A stretch of 61,733 bases of DNA from contig CANQMP010000010.1 of NCBI GenBank assembly GCA_947624975.1, forward strand, positions 1 through 61,733. Direction: 5' to 3'. The notes under the pieces were generated by a model that saw nothing but the letters and a program-made list of their open reading frames with translations, was not told where the DNA came from and did no database searches. Position numbers and translations under genes: made by a program. This stretch comes from Candidatus Gastranaerophilales bacterium. GTDB taxonomy: Bacteria > Cyanobacteriota > Vampirovibrionia > Gastranaerophilales > Gastranaerophilaceae. Positions 33,972 to 42,341 of the stretch are shown piece by piece (position 1 is the stretch's first letter; each line of letters begins with the position of its first letter).

Positions 33972-34997
33972 TTAACCGAATGTTTTAAAGGTAGATTCAG
34001 TGTTCTTTTCAATAACTTTCTGAACCGCATCCATTTCGTTTGAAATAGCATCCTGTTCGGTGTCTAACTGTTTTAATCTCAATTCTAAGTTTTTATCTTC
34101 TGACTGTATTATTTCTATTTTTGCGTTAATTTCCTGTATTGCCTGATCGTATTGATACTTGTCGTATTCATACTGGTTCATTGCATCATCGTATTTTGCC
34201 TGATCTGTCAGGGTGTTGGTTGTTACGGCATAAGTAACTTCGTTTTCATCTCCGGGGTTAAGAGTGATGTTGATAATTCTTCCCGTTGCATCCTGTTCAA
34301 ATCTTGCATTAACATTCTTTATTTCTTCGGTTTTTTGTGCTGAACCGATTGTATACATATCTATGTGGCTTAATGATGAACCGTTTTCATTGTAGATAGA
34401 AGCATCCAATACCGATTTTCTGCAGAAATATGGACTCCAAGTACCTGTTGATGTGTTTTGAACATATCTTACATACCAATCCTCATCACTTCCGCCGTAT
34501 TGAGCTTTTAGGATTTTTACGTATTCTTCTTCCTCTTTTTTTAACTGTTTTAATTGATCTTCAGAAAGTGTTTTTAAATACGGATCATTTTTATCCATAT
34601 CGTTTTTGCTGCAATTTTTACATAAACATCTGAGTTTTTGAGAGCCTACATAATAATCGCTACCTGATTTTGTTACGATTGAACTTGCAGTTTTTACCGC
34701 TGCAAAATCATCCGTCCAAGAGGATACGTAGCTTATCATATAATTGCCGCTTCCTTTGGCTATCATACTTGTTATCGAATTAGACAAAGAACCGTCTTGG
34801 AATGTATATACCGTTTTAGTATAATCGGCAACAGAAGGTGGAACAGGAACAGACATACCCAATAATTGATTGTAATAATTTGCAGTTTGGTTGGACAAAG
34901 TTGTCCTTTGCTGGTTAATCTGTTGTCCTTCATATTCTACGTTTGTTTTCCTTGCAGTTAGACCTAAGAATCTCGCCTGCGATGCTGCCATACCCAT
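33972..34997 (-). CDS. MGM-family protein, short variant, copy 2
   Basis: A 341-aa paralogue of the protein at 24647-25678. Residues 1-125 and the final 110 are nearly identical, including CLCKNC and the FKTFG end. The centre differs (SDEDWYVRY against GDDSSWYVRY; SPYFCRKSVLDASIYNENG against SPYFYKKSDLESAVYSDNG). A pattern of conserved ends and variable middle suggests gene conversion of the flanks or diversifying selection in the middle. Promoter, SD and terminator are duplicated with it. Function unknown. Confidence 0.78.
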   Translation of the reverse strand: MGMAASQARFLGLTARKTNVEYEGQQINQQRTTLSNQTANYYNQLLGMSVPVPPSVADYTKTVYTFQDGSLSNSITSMIAKGSGNYMISYVSSWTDDFAAVKTASSIVTKSGSDYYVGSQKLRCLCKNCSKNDMDKNDPYLKTLSEDQLKQLKKEEEEYVKILKAQYGGSDEDWYVRYVQNTSTGTWSPYFCRKSVLDASIYNENGSSLSHIDMYTIGSAQKTEEIKNVNARFEQDATGRIINITLNPGDENEVTYAVTTNTLTDQAKYDDAMNQYEYDKYQYDQAIQEINAKIEIIQSEDKNLELRLKQLDTEQDAISNEMDAVQKVIEKNTESTFKTFG

Positions 34998-35040
34998 GAC
35001 GTGTTCCCTTTCGTTTTGTTTTTGTTCCTTTGTATTTTCT

Positions 35041-35068
35041 TTTACGGCAGCTTTTTATTTTTTCTTTA
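35041..35068 (-). promoter_or_regulatory. Sigma-28/SigD-like promoter (TAAAGAAA-N12-GCCGTAAA)
   Basis: Minus strand: TAAAGAAA (35068-35061), 12 nt, GCCGTAAA (35048-35041). It duplicates the site at 25722. Confidence 0.6.
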
Positions 35069-35127
35069 ATTTTTTGTACACTTTTGTTAAGATTTTGTTA
35101 CAATAAGAGCGGAAACACAGATATAGC

Positions 35128-36501
35128 TTAAATTTTTTCGTCCGATGTTTTTTCAATTTTAGCGAGCAGAATTTGCGCGGCGTTAAGCAAAGGATCTATC
35201 GTCGGTGAAAACGGCGGAGCATAAGTTATGTCGTTTTTATAAAATTCATCAACCGTCATGCCTGCAAGCAGTGCGGATGTAACCGTATTAACCCGTTTAT
35301 CGGCATCACCCGAGCCTATCGCCTGACAACCCAAAAGTAAGCCCGTTTTCTTATCGGCGACAAGTTTTAAGGTAATATTGTTTGCATCAGGCATAAATCC
35401 GACTTTATCGTTTTTGGTAACTTTCGCAAAAACGGCGTCATATCCGAGCTGTAAAGCTCTTTTCTCGGTTAATCCCGTCATTGACATCGTGAGTGAAAGA
35501 CACCTTGTAACGGATGAACCCAATACCCCGTGAAAATGTTCCTCGCCACCGCAAGCGTTTATTGCAGCCGTTCTGCCTTCCTTGTTGGCGTTCGCACCCA
35601 AAGGCATCCAAATTTTTGTGTTTGAAATGATAAGATTTTCTTCTACACAGTCCCCACAAGCATATATATCTTCAAAATTTGTCTGCATACGGTCGTTAAC
35701 CTTAATTGCACCTGTTTCACCGATAGCAATTCCCGCTTCTCTTGCGATTTCCACATTAGGAACGGCACCTGCAGCGACAATTACCATATCCGTTTTTATT
35801 TCTTTGCCCGAACCCGTTCTGACAGTGTGGACACCCGAATTATCCCCTGAAAATTCCGTCACAAGCTCAGATGTATAAATTTCAAAACGCCCGTTACTTA
35901 TTGACATTAACTGTTCATAAATAAGTTTGGACATATCCTCGTCAAATATTGTCATAATGTTTTCGGCATATTCAAATAAAGTTACGTGCAAATTCTGCCT
36001 TACAAGTGCTTCCAAAAGTTCTATACCGACATAACCGCCCCCGACTATTACGGCTGACTTTGAATTTAAAACCTTCTCTTTTATGGCAATTCCGTCCTCA
36101 AGCTTTCTTAACGTAAATATGTTTTTTAAATCAATATTTGTTATGTTCGGCACAACCGCTCTTGCACCCGTAGCGATAATTAACTTGTCATAATTTATCA
36201 AATAAGCCTGTTTTGTGACAAGATTTTCTATTAAAATCTGTTTTGAATAGGGTAAAATTTTTGCGGCTCTGTTTTGCAGAAAGATTTTCACACCGCTTTT
36301 TTCAAATTCTTCAGGAGAACGAACAAGCAAAAGCCTGTAATCTTCAAAATTTCCCTCAATATAATAAGGAAGTCCGCACGCAGAATACGATATATGCGTG
36401 TCATCGGTATACAATTCAATTTCAACATCGGCGGACATTCTTCGAGCCTTTGCGGCAGCCTTTGCACCTGCTGCAACCCCGCCTAAAATTACAATTTTCA
36501 T
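35128..36501 (-). CDS. CoA-disulfide reductase / NADH oxidase-type flavoprotein
   Basis: A 457-aa FAD- and NAD(P)H-dependent oxidoreductase. The FAD site is VILGGVAAGAKAAAKARR at the N-terminus; a single redox Cys lies in SYSACGLPYYIEG, as in CoA-disulfide reductase and H2O-forming NADH oxidase. The second dinucleotide fold is VIVGGGYVGIELLEALV, and the FAD ribityl motif is DIYACGDCVE. A dimerisation domain ends near PPFSPTIDPLLNAA. It would keep CoA reduced or remove oxygen in an anaerobe; the two activities cannot be told apart by sequence. The start is at 36501. Confidence 0.92.
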   Translation of the reverse strand: MKIVILGGVAAGAKAAAKARRMSADVEIELYTDDTHISYSACGLPYYIEGNFEDYRLLLVRSPEEFEKSGVKIFLQNRAAKILPYSKQILIENLVTKQAYLINYDKLIIATGARAVVPNITNIDLKNIFTLRKLEDGIAIKEKVLNSKSAVIVGGGYVGIELLEALVRQNLHVTLFEYAENIMTIFDEDMSKLIYEQLMSISNGRFEIYTSELVTEFSGDNSGVHTVRTGSGKEIKTDMVIVAAGAVPNVEIAREAGIAIGETGAIKVNDRMQTNFEDIYACGDCVEENLIISNTKIWMPLGANANKEGRTAAINACGGEEHFHGVLGSSVTRCLSLTMSMTGLTEKRALQLGYDAVFAKVTKNDKVGFMPDANNITLKLVADKKTGLLLGCQAIGSGDADKRVNTVTSALLAGMTVDEFYKNDITYAPPFSPTIDPLLNAAQILLAKIEKTSDEKI

Positions 36502-36542
36502 AAGATTAATATAATCTTATGTATAAATTTTTACATCGGTAT

Positions 36543-36683
36543 TCAGTTTAATCCCGAAGTGTTCAGGATTACTCCCTTCATAAATTCACAATAAACATCA
36601 ACCTCATCCTTTACGTTCTCTGCGTTTTCAATGAGATTAGTAATTTCAACAATTAATTTTTCGTTTTTTAATTCGTTAAACAT
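36543..36683 (-). CDS. Small acidic protein (46 aa), sigma-28-like promoter
   Basis: ATG at 36683 to TGA at 36543: MFNELKNEKLIVEITNLIEN... It is helical and acidic with one Cys. GGGAG lies upstream, and the leader ending GTGTGTTTTTATG is similar to that of the 57-aa gene at 14788-14961. Both have promoters of the TAAAGTTT-N12-CCG type. Too short to assign. Conserved expression signals in two places make it likely to be real. Confidence 0.6.
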   Translation of the reverse strand: MFNELKNEKLIVEITNLIENAENVKDEVDVYCEFMKGVILNTSGLN

Positions 36684-36707
36684 AAAAACACACTCCCTAT
36701 ATTTTTT

Positions 36708-36735
36708 ATTACGGGAGCATGAACAAAAAACTTTA
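36708..36735 (-). promoter_or_regulatory. Sigma-28/SigD-like promoter (TAAAGTTT-N12-CCCGTAAT)
   Basis: Minus strand: TAAAGTTT (36735-36728), 12 nt, CCCGTAAT (36715-36708). The -10 element has C instead of G at its first position. Confidence 0.6.
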
Positions 36736-36772
36736 ATAAAGTAATAATTTTTGTAACAAAAATTTATAAAAC

Positions 36773-36803
36773 GGCAAAAAAAATAATTTACGGTTTTTTA
36801 ACA
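36773..36803 (+). promoter_or_regulatory. FG-family upstream element, copy D
   Basis: GGCAAAAAAAATAATTTACGG then TTTTTTAACAG-like sequence, starting 50 nt before the ATG at 36823. Confidence 0.55.
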
Positions 36804-36822
36804 GAAAAAAGAGGTAAATACT

Positions 36823-37209
36823 ATGCAAATTCAACAAACTAACTTAAATCAAACAGCTTTCGGAATGAAATTTATTCACAACGCAAATTTTATTGATACC
36901 GTTAAATACGCTGAAAAAACAGGAAAACTTTTACAGCTTGATACAGCGTTAAATACTCTTAAAAATATAAACAAAGGCGATATATTTATTGTTCACGGTA
37001 AAATGGGTCAAACCCCGTTTTCAAACTTTACCATCGGTAAAAAAAGTGCCCCTGTACAAGCTAATTCTGCAACTACAGCAGAAGAAGTTACCCTGAACGG
37101 AATTTTGGATTTATCAAAACTTTCGGAAAGCAAGTTATTCCAAAGACTTATGGGCACTCAAAAAATAAAAAGCAGAATTACCGCACAAGATATATTGGAA
37201 AAATACTAA
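36823..37209 (+). CDS. Small FG-tagged protein of unknown function
   Basis: A 128-aa protein starting MQIQQTNLNQTAFGMKF. The Asn/Gln-rich leader ending in AFGM resembles the QFGM tag of the protein at 9031. The body is Lys-rich with a strand-forming middle (GDIFIVHGKMGQ), a low-complexity Ala/Thr/Ser segment and a helical C-terminus ending ITAQDILEKY. There is no signal peptide or TM. SD AGAGG precedes the start. The stop overlaps the convergent permease gene by 4 bp. Confidence 0.72.
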   Translation: MQIQQTNLNQTAFGMKFIHNANFIDTVKYAEKTGKLLQLDTALNTLKNINKGDIFIVHGKMGQTPFSNFTIGKKSAPVQANSATTAEEVTLNGILDLSKLSESKLFQRLMGTQKIKSRITAQDILEKY

Positions 37210-38087
37210 TTTTCATTATAAACAAGTTTCTTTCTCAAATTCCACTGGATAAGAGTTAAAACAAGAATTACCGTAAATAAAACGTAGGCAATGGCTGATG
37301 CTTTGCCTGCGTTGAAGTATTCAAACGCGTTTTTATAAATTGCGTAAACAAGAACGTTTGTGCTGTCCAAAGGCCCGCCCTGTGTCATTAAATAGATTAA
37401 ATCAAACACCTGAAACGAACTTATTGCCGTAATTATTACGACAAAAAATATCGACGGAGATAAAAGCGGTACGGTAACATTTTTGAATGTTTGAAACGAA
37501 TTCGCACCGTCAATTTTCGCAGCCTCAAACATACTTTGAGAAATTCCGCTTAATGCTGAAAGAAAAATTACCATATTGTACCCGATAAGTTTCCAAACAG
37601 AAACGATTATCATCGCAAACATCGCATAACGCGGGTCGTATAACCAGTTTATATGAATGTGCAAAATATTATTCAAAAGTCCGATGTTCGGGTCAAATAT
37701 CCACTCCCAAATTACTCCTATAACAATCATCGGAGTGATAAACGGCAAAAAATACGCCGTTTTATAAAATTCAGAACCCCTGATTTTTGAATTCAATATA
37801 CATGCAAGCACAAGCGGAATTATTACCCCGAACACGGAAGTCGAAACCGCAAAAACAATCGTATTCCAAAATATTTTATAAAACAAAGGCTCGGAAAAAA
37901 TTTCTCTGTAGTTTGCAAGCCCAACAAATTCCATAGGGTTAAGCAAATCCCATTTCACAAAACTCAACCCGAACGAACATATTACGGGAATTATAATAAA
38001 AATAACAGTTCCCGCAAGAGCAGGCAGAATAAAAAGCCACCCCGCAAATTTTTGATTATCGGACAAGTTTTCAAGAAATTTGTTCAT
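37206..38087 (-). CDS. Sugar ABC transporter permease (MalF/UgpA type)
   Basis: A 293-aa inner-membrane permease with six predicted TM helices. The EAA loop that docks the ATPase is EAAKIDGANSFQTFKNVTVPLL, in the usual place before the last helices. The N-terminus (FAGWLFILPALAGTVIFIIIPV) is typical of carbohydrate-uptake CUT1 permeases. No second permease or binding protein is adjacent, so its partners are elsewhere; the MalK-type ATPase at 49634 is a candidate. I begin at the ATG at 38087. It is divergent from the phosphohexomutase gene, fitting a role in sugar use. Confidence 0.92.
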   Translation of the reverse strand: MNKFLENLSDNQKFAGWLFILPALAGTVIFIIIPVICSFGLSFVKWDLLNPMEFVGLANYREIFSEPLFYKIFWNTIVFAVSTSVFGVIIPLVLACILNSKIRGSEFYKTAYFLPFITPMIVIGVIWEWIFDPNIGLLNNILHIHINWLYDPRYAMFAMIIVSVWKLIGYNMVIFLSALSGISQSMFEAAKIDGANSFQTFKNVTVPLLSPSIFFVVIITAISSFQVFDLIYLMTQGGPLDSTNVLVYAIYKNAFEYFNAGKASAIAYVLFTVILVLTLIQWNLRKKLVYNEN

Positions 38088-38120
38088 GATATTATTAATT
38101 ATACAGGGAGAGAAAATAAT

Positions 38121-39572
38121 ATGCAAAAATACGAACACGCTTTCGGAAAAAACGATATCAGAGGGATTTACGGGGACGACATAACCGAAGAATTATACTA
38201 TAACACCGGCAGAGGCTTTGTTGCATGGCTTAAACAAAAGTCGGGCAAAAAAGAAAGTGAAATGTGGATTACAATAACCCGTGATGCAAGACTGCATTCA
38301 CCTTCGCTTGAAACAGCACTCAAAAACGGAATAGCTTCAACGGGTGCAAACGTTGTTCTGCTCGGACTTGCTCCGACACCTTTAGGATATTATTCCGAAG
38401 TCGTCGGACTTCCCAAAGACGTAACGGAAGGCGAAAAAGTTATTGCGGCGGCAATTATTACCGCAAGCCATAACCCCTCCGAATACAACGGTCTTAAAAT
38501 GACTTACGACAAAAGAACGCTGACAGAAGAACAAATCAAAGAAGTTAAACAAATGACTTTTAAAAATTGGACTTGCGATATAAAAACTTTTCCGGAGGCT
38601 AAAAAATACGATATAATTCCGCAATACATTGCTGAAATGAAAGAAAAATTTAAAAATACGGGCGACGGCATAAAAGTTGTTGTTGACAGTGCAAACGCCA
38701 CAGGCGGCGTCGTTGCGCCCGAACTTTACAGAGATTTGGGATGTGAAGTTATTGAGCTTTTCTCCGAGCCCGACGGGAATTTTCCAAACCATCACCCTAA
38801 TCCGAGCGTTGAAAAAACTCTCGATACCCTTAAAAAAACCGTTATTGACAATAATGCCGATATCGGAATAGCTTTTGACGGCGATTCCGACAGAATTGGA
38901 GTCGTAACCTCGCAGGGAAAATACCTTACAGGTGATAAACTGCTTTTGATTTACGCAAAAGATTTACTCGAAAATCCCAAAATAAAAAATCCCGCTATCG
39001 TCAGCGAAGTCAAATGCTCTCAAGTTCTTTACGATGAAATTAACAAATCGGGCGGTAAAGCCGTTATGTGCAAAACCGGACACGGATATATTAAAGACAA
39101 AATGAAAGAAACAAACGCACTTCTAGCAGGCGAAATGAGCGGTCATACATTCTTTAAAGACAGATATTACGGATATGACGATGCTATTTATGCAGGATGC
39201 AGAATTATTGAAATTATCGCAAAACATAAAAAATTAAACAAAAACTTTAAAATATCCGATATGCTTGAACCGTTCGACAAAATTTGTTCGTCGGATGAAG
39301 TTCGCTTTCCCTGCCCGAACGAGAAGAAAAAATTCGCACTCGACAAATTCAAACAACTTGTTGATGAAAATCCCGAAATGTTTGGCTCAAAGATAAAAGA
39401 TATTATTACTCTTGACGGGATGCGGATAGTTTTTGACGGCGGGTTTGCCTTAATCCGTCAGAGTAACACCGAACCTGTGTTTACACTGCGATTTGAGGCA
39501 AAAACAAAAGAACAATGCGAACATTTTAAAACAGTTATGTTAAAATTCTTAACAAAAATCTTGGAAAATTAA
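38121..39572 (+). CDS. Phosphomannomutase/phosphoglucomutase
   Basis: A 483-aa alpha-D-phosphohexomutase interconverting hexose 1- and 6-phosphates for glycan precursors. The phosphoserine is Ser116 in ITASHNPSEYNG, the Mg-binding loop is FDGDSDRIG, the sugar-specificity loop is GEMSGHTFF, and the phosphate-binding loop is RQSNTEP. It starts at 38121 with GGGAG upstream; a longer frame would run into the divergent permease gene. Confidence 0.93.
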   Translation: MQKYEHAFGKNDIRGIYGDDITEELYYNTGRGFVAWLKQKSGKKESEMWITITRDARLHSPSLETALKNGIASTGANVVLLGLAPTPLGYYSEVVGLPKDVTEGEKVIAAAIITASHNPSEYNGLKMTYDKRTLTEEQIKEVKQMTFKNWTCDIKTFPEAKKYDIIPQYIAEMKEKFKNTGDGIKVVVDSANATGGVVAPELYRDLGCEVIELFSEPDGNFPNHHPNPSVEKTLDTLKKTVIDNNADIGIAFDGDSDRIGVVTSQGKYLTGDKLLLIYAKDLLENPKIKNPAIVSEVKCSQVLYDEINKSGGKAVMCKTGHGYIKDKMKETNALLAGEMSGHTFFKDRYYGYDDAIYAGCRIIEIIAKHKKLNKNFKISDMLEPFDKICSSDEVRFPCPNEKKKFALDKFKQLVDENPEMFGSKIKDIITLDGMRIVFDGGFALIRQSNTEPVFTLRFEAKTKEQCEHFKTVMLKFLTKILEN

Positions 39573-39593
39573 ACTGATTTTGACTAAGTCCTT

Positions 39594-39818
39594 TTAAAAT
39601 TTCAGCAACTCGAAAGGCTCTACGTTTAGGGCTTTTGCTATCATTCTTATGCGTGAAAGCGGTATATCCCTGTGAGCGTTTTCAATGTTTGCGATATATG
39701 AATTATCCGCACCGATTTCAAAACTGAGTTGTTCCTGCGTCATTCCTCTTTCACGGCGGAGTTCACGGACTCGCTGACCGAATTTTTTATGAAAGACTTT
39801 ACTCATTTTTTTACCCAT
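39594..39818 (-). CDS. Xre-family HTH regulator
   Basis: A 74-aa DNA-binding protein that is little more than an HTH_3 domain: RVRELRRERGMTQEQLSFEIGADNSYIANIEN, then helices ending FELLKF. It is divergent from a prepilin gene, and an inverted repeat ATAGCAA-N18-TTGCTAT sits between them, so it probably controls that pilin. There is no good SD, and a -10-like TATATC lies 7 nt before the ATG. Confidence 0.88.
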   Translation of the reverse strand: MGKKMSKVFHKKFGQRVRELRRERGMTQEQLSFEIGADNSYIANIENAHRDIPLSRIRMIAKALNVEPFELLKF

Positions 39819-39828
39819 AAATAAAGAT

Positions 39829-39860
39829 ATAGCAAATAATTTTAATAAAAGTATTGCTAT
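39829..39860. promoter_or_regulatory. Candidate operator: inverted repeat overlapping prepilin -35
   Basis: ATAGCAA (39829-39835) and TTGCTAT (39854-39860) are perfect inverted copies 18 nt apart. The right half is the -35 box of the prepilin and the left half abuts the Xre start, a plausible dual operator. Confidence 0.45.
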
Positions 39861-39882
39861 TTTGGAGATTATTTGTTATAAT
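39854..39882 (+). promoter_or_regulatory. Promoter of prepilin
   Basis: TTGCTA (39854-39859), 17 nt, TATAAT (39877-39882), 34 nt before the ATG at 39917. Confidence 0.8.
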
Positions 39883-39916
39883 GTTTATGTAGCATTAATT
39901 TAGAGGATATTTTTTT

Positions 39917-40561
39917 ATGAAAAAAGGTTTTACTTTAGCGGAAATTTTGATTACTATCGCAATTATCGGAGTTGTTGCGGCAATGACAATGCCTGTACTA
40001 ATAAATGATATCAGGAACAAAGAAATTGTTGTCGGACTTAAAAAAGCATATTCAGCCCTGTCTAAAGCAAATGCGATGGTACAATGGGAAAACCCCGTCA
40101 GCGGATGGAACATAAAAGACGGTAATGTCGAATCCGTAAAAAGTATCTATGAAATGTACAAGCCTTACTTAAAAATTACAAAAGACTGCGGGTGCGGAGA
40201 TACCGTTAAAGGTTGTTGGACAAGCGATGTAACAAAAGCTTTAAACGGGGAAAACGGAAAGTGGGCAAATGCAGGCACTTTCGGATCCCATATATGCTCC
40301 GTAAGATTGGCAGACGGAATGAACTTGGAATTTGATGTTTGGAGCGGCAGCAAACCATATTTAGTTTTTTATGTTGATATAAACGGGTATAAAGGACCGA
40401 ATATGTTCGGCAGAGATGTGTTTCAATTTGACGTTGACTCTGAAAAAGGTACAATTATCCCGCACAGCGGTATTGAAGGCTGCGATAAGACATCTACAGC
40501 TGTAACTGCAGGTCTTGGATGTGCCGAAAAAGTTTTAAAAGAAGAAAAAATTGATTATTAA
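39917..40561 (+). CDS. Type IV prepilin-like protein, short leader
   Basis: A 214-aa prepilin with a classical short leader: MKKG|FTLAEILITIAIIGVVAA, Glu at position 5 of the mature protein and a hydrophobic helix. The globular domain has six or more Cys and the motif DINGYKGPNMFGRDVFQF, equivalent to the D-x-N-G...PN...RD-I/V-F motif in the other pilins here; in GspG-like pseudopilins a similar loop binds calcium. AGAGGA precedes the start. Unlike the poly-G pilins it is in frame and has a divergent HTH regulator. Confidence 0.93.
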   Translation: MKKGFTLAEILITIAIIGVVAAMTMPVLINDIRNKEIVVGLKKAYSALSKANAMVQWENPVSGWNIKDGNVESVKSIYEMYKPYLKITKDCGCGDTVKGCWTSDVTKALNGENGKWANAGTFGSHICSVRLADGMNLEFDVWSGSKPYLVFYVDINGYKGPNMFGRDVFQFDVDSEKGTIIPHSGIEGCDKTSTAVTAGLGCAEKVLKEEKIDY

Positions 40562-40605
40562 TAAAACTTGATTGTTAAAATTTTTAACAAAAATGCTAAA
40601 TAAAT

Positions 40606-40636
40606 AGCAAAAAATTTCCTTTACGGGATTTTTATT
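40606..40636 (+). promoter_or_regulatory. FG-family upstream element, copy C
   Basis: AGCAAAAAATTTCCTTTACGG then GATTTTTATTTA, starting 45 nt before the ATG at 40651. An inverted repeat, TTGTTAAAATTTTTAACAA, lies just upstream (about 40572-40590). Confidence 0.5.
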
Positions 40637-40650
40637 TAGCAGAGGGAATT

Positions 40651-41202
40651 ATGAAAATAAACAATATTAATTACAACAATCAAGCATTTAACGGCAAATA
40701 CAAAATTCTGTTAAATGAAAAAGAATTTGATTATTTTGAAAAAAAAATTGTGCCGAAACTTGATAAAAAATTTCACGAAGAAATTGACTATATGTGGGGT
40801 AAAACACCTTTTGAAGATGATTTTATTGAAGCACTGGATTATGTAGCCGAGCAAAATCAGGCTGGGCGTGAGTGGGCTATAGAGTATGCAAAACGACACG
40901 GAATAAAATTTGACAATTCTCCAAACACAGTTTTATGGCTTACTACAGGTAAAAAAGATTCGTCACTTATTGAAAAATATATAAAAAAACACGAAATTTC
41001 GTACGCCTTGCGTAAACTTTTTTACGTTATAAGAGAAAAAATAAAAAATGACTCAAATAACAACAGCTTTGAAGCTATATACTTAAAAGGCACCGATTAT
41101 GCTTTAAACAAACAGGCAAGAATATTCAACAAATTTGCTAATAGAAAAAAATTCCAAAAATTGAGAAATATTCAGGAATTGGAAGATTTAGCTCAAATAT
41201 AA
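40651..41202 (+). CDS. Small tagged protein of unknown function
   Basis: A 183-aa strongly basic, helical protein starting MKINNINYNNQAFNGKYKI. The Asn-rich leader and AFNG motif parallel the AFGM and QFGM tags of the other small proteins. The body has many Lys/Glu helices, for example YFEKKIVPKLDKKFHEEIDY and YALRKLFYVIREKIKND. No cysteine, TM or catalytic motif is seen. SD GAGGG precedes the ATG. Confidence 0.7.
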   Translation: MKINNINYNNQAFNGKYKILLNEKEFDYFEKKIVPKLDKKFHEEIDYMWGKTPFEDDFIEALDYVAEQNQAGREWAIEYAKRHGIKFDNSPNTVLWLTTGKKDSSLIEKYIKKHEISYALRKLFYVIREKIKNDSNNNSFEAIYLKGTDYALNKQARIFNKFANRKKFQKLRNIQELEDLAQI

Positions 41203-41256
41203 ATCAGGCAAAACGCAAACATTATTTAAAATTTCAAAAAAATTTTCGAAGAACAC

Positions 41257-41285
41257 TTGATTTTTATTTTTGTTTTTGCGATAAT
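41257..41285 (+). promoter_or_regulatory. Promoter of rpsE operon
   Basis: TTGATT (41257-41262), 17 nt, GATAAT (41280-41285), about 110 nt before rpsE. This makes rpsE the first gene of the transcript. Confidence 0.65.
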
Positions 41286-41395
41286 AACACTTGTCAGAAA
41301 AGTTACCCGCGAATATTTTACCAATAGCTTTGAATTAAGCTTGTTTTTGGTGTATTCGTAAACAGAAGAAATAAGTAAAATGAAAGGTAAAATTA

Positions 41396-42094
41396 ATGGA
41401 TTTAGAAGAAAACAAAGACGAAATGAATGTTGAAGCTGCTGCAGGCAATGTAGTTGACAGCGAAGAAAAAGCCGTTGTTGAAGAAACTGCTGATGTGCAA
41501 ACTTCAACCGAAGAAGTTGTTGAAGAAGAACTTCAACCCGAGCCGGAAAGACCTTCCAAGAGAAGATCTCGCGGAACTAAAAAACAAAAAATCGAAACAA
41601 CGGATGAAAAACCTCAGTCGGAATGGATTGAACGTGTTGTTCAAATCAGCCGTGTAACAAAAGTTGTAAAAGGCGGTAAAAAATTGAGTTTCCGTGCTAT
41701 CGTTATCGTAGGTAACAAAAAAGGTCAGGTCGGCGTCGGATGTGCGAAGGCTTCCGAAGTTATTATCGCAATTCAAAAAGCCATTGCAGACGGAAGAAAA
41801 AATCTTATCACCGTACCTATTTTCAAAACAACTATTCCGCACCCCATCACGGGACGTTCGGGAGCAGGTTCGGTTATGTTAAGACCGGCTTCACAAGGTA
41901 CGGGTATTATCGCAGGCGGTGCGGTACGTTTGGTGCTTGAACTTGCAGGTATAGAAAACATTCTTGCAAAATCATTAGGTTCAAAAGCTCCTCTTAACGC
42001 AGCCAACGCAACCTTAGAAGCGTTAAAAGCTCTCACTCCGTTCAATGAAGTTGCTAAAAAACGCGGACTTACAATGGCAGAATTGTTAAATTAA
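41396..42094 (+). CDS. rpsE: 30S ribosomal protein S5 with acidic N-terminal extension
   Basis: S5 of 232 aa, against about 165 in most bacteria. The S5 fold starts near residue 77 ([20 protein letters not shown]), with [17 protein letters not shown] and [22 protein letters not shown] as conserved parts. The first 50 residues are very acidic ([26 protein letters not shown]) and the next 20 are basic ([14 protein letters not shown]). The SD is AAAGG. It heads a short operon with rpmD, rplO and secY. Confidence 0.97.
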   Translation: MDLEENKDEMNVEAAAGNVVDSEEKAVVEETADVQTSTEEVVEEELQPEPERPSKRRSRGTKKQKIETTDEKPQSEWIERVVQISRVTKVVKGGKKLSFRAIVIVGNKKGQVGVGCAKASEVIIAIQKAIADGRKNLITVPIFKTTIPHPITGRSGAGSVMLRPASQGTGIIAGGAVRLVLELAGIENILAKSLGSKAPLNAANATLEALKALTPFNEVAKKRGLTMAELLN

Positions 42095-42115
42095 TAATTA
42101 TAAAGGAAAATAAAA

Positions 42116-42307
42116 ATGGCTAAAAAACAATTAAAACAAATAAAAATCAAACTCGTAAAAAGCCTTATCGGTGCGTCCGAATCACAGCGTAAAGTTGTTA
42201 GAGGTCTGGGTTTGACAAAACAAAATCAGGTAGTTGAACACTACAACAGCGACACTATTTTGGGTATGGTTAACAAAGTCCCCCATTTAGTTCAAGTCGT
42301 TGACTAA
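42116..42307 (+). CDS. rpmD: 50S ribosomal protein L30
   Basis: 63 aa. IKIKLVKSLIGASESQRKVVRGLGL is the typical L30 core and VEHYNSDTILGMVNKVPHLV its conserved end. It lies 21 nt after rpsE in the standard S5-L30-L15 order. Confidence 0.96.
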   Translation: MAKKQLKQIKIKLVKSLIGASESQRKVVRGLGLTKQNQVVEHYNSDTILGMVNKVPHLVQVVD

Positions 42308-42341
42308 TCCGGTAACATAAAATTTAATGAAAGGTATAATA

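Larger units (their letters stand above)
33871..35105 (-). repeat. Long direct repeat, copy 2 (MGM gene with promoter and terminator)
   Basis: Partner of 24547-25787, same orientation, 9.3 kb apart. Homology ends upstream just past GTTACAATAA. Confidence 0.85.

Noticed and set aside
41203-41395. Possible remnant of rplR upstream of rpsE
   Set aside because: No L18-like sequence is visible in any frame; the segment holds only a promoter and leader.
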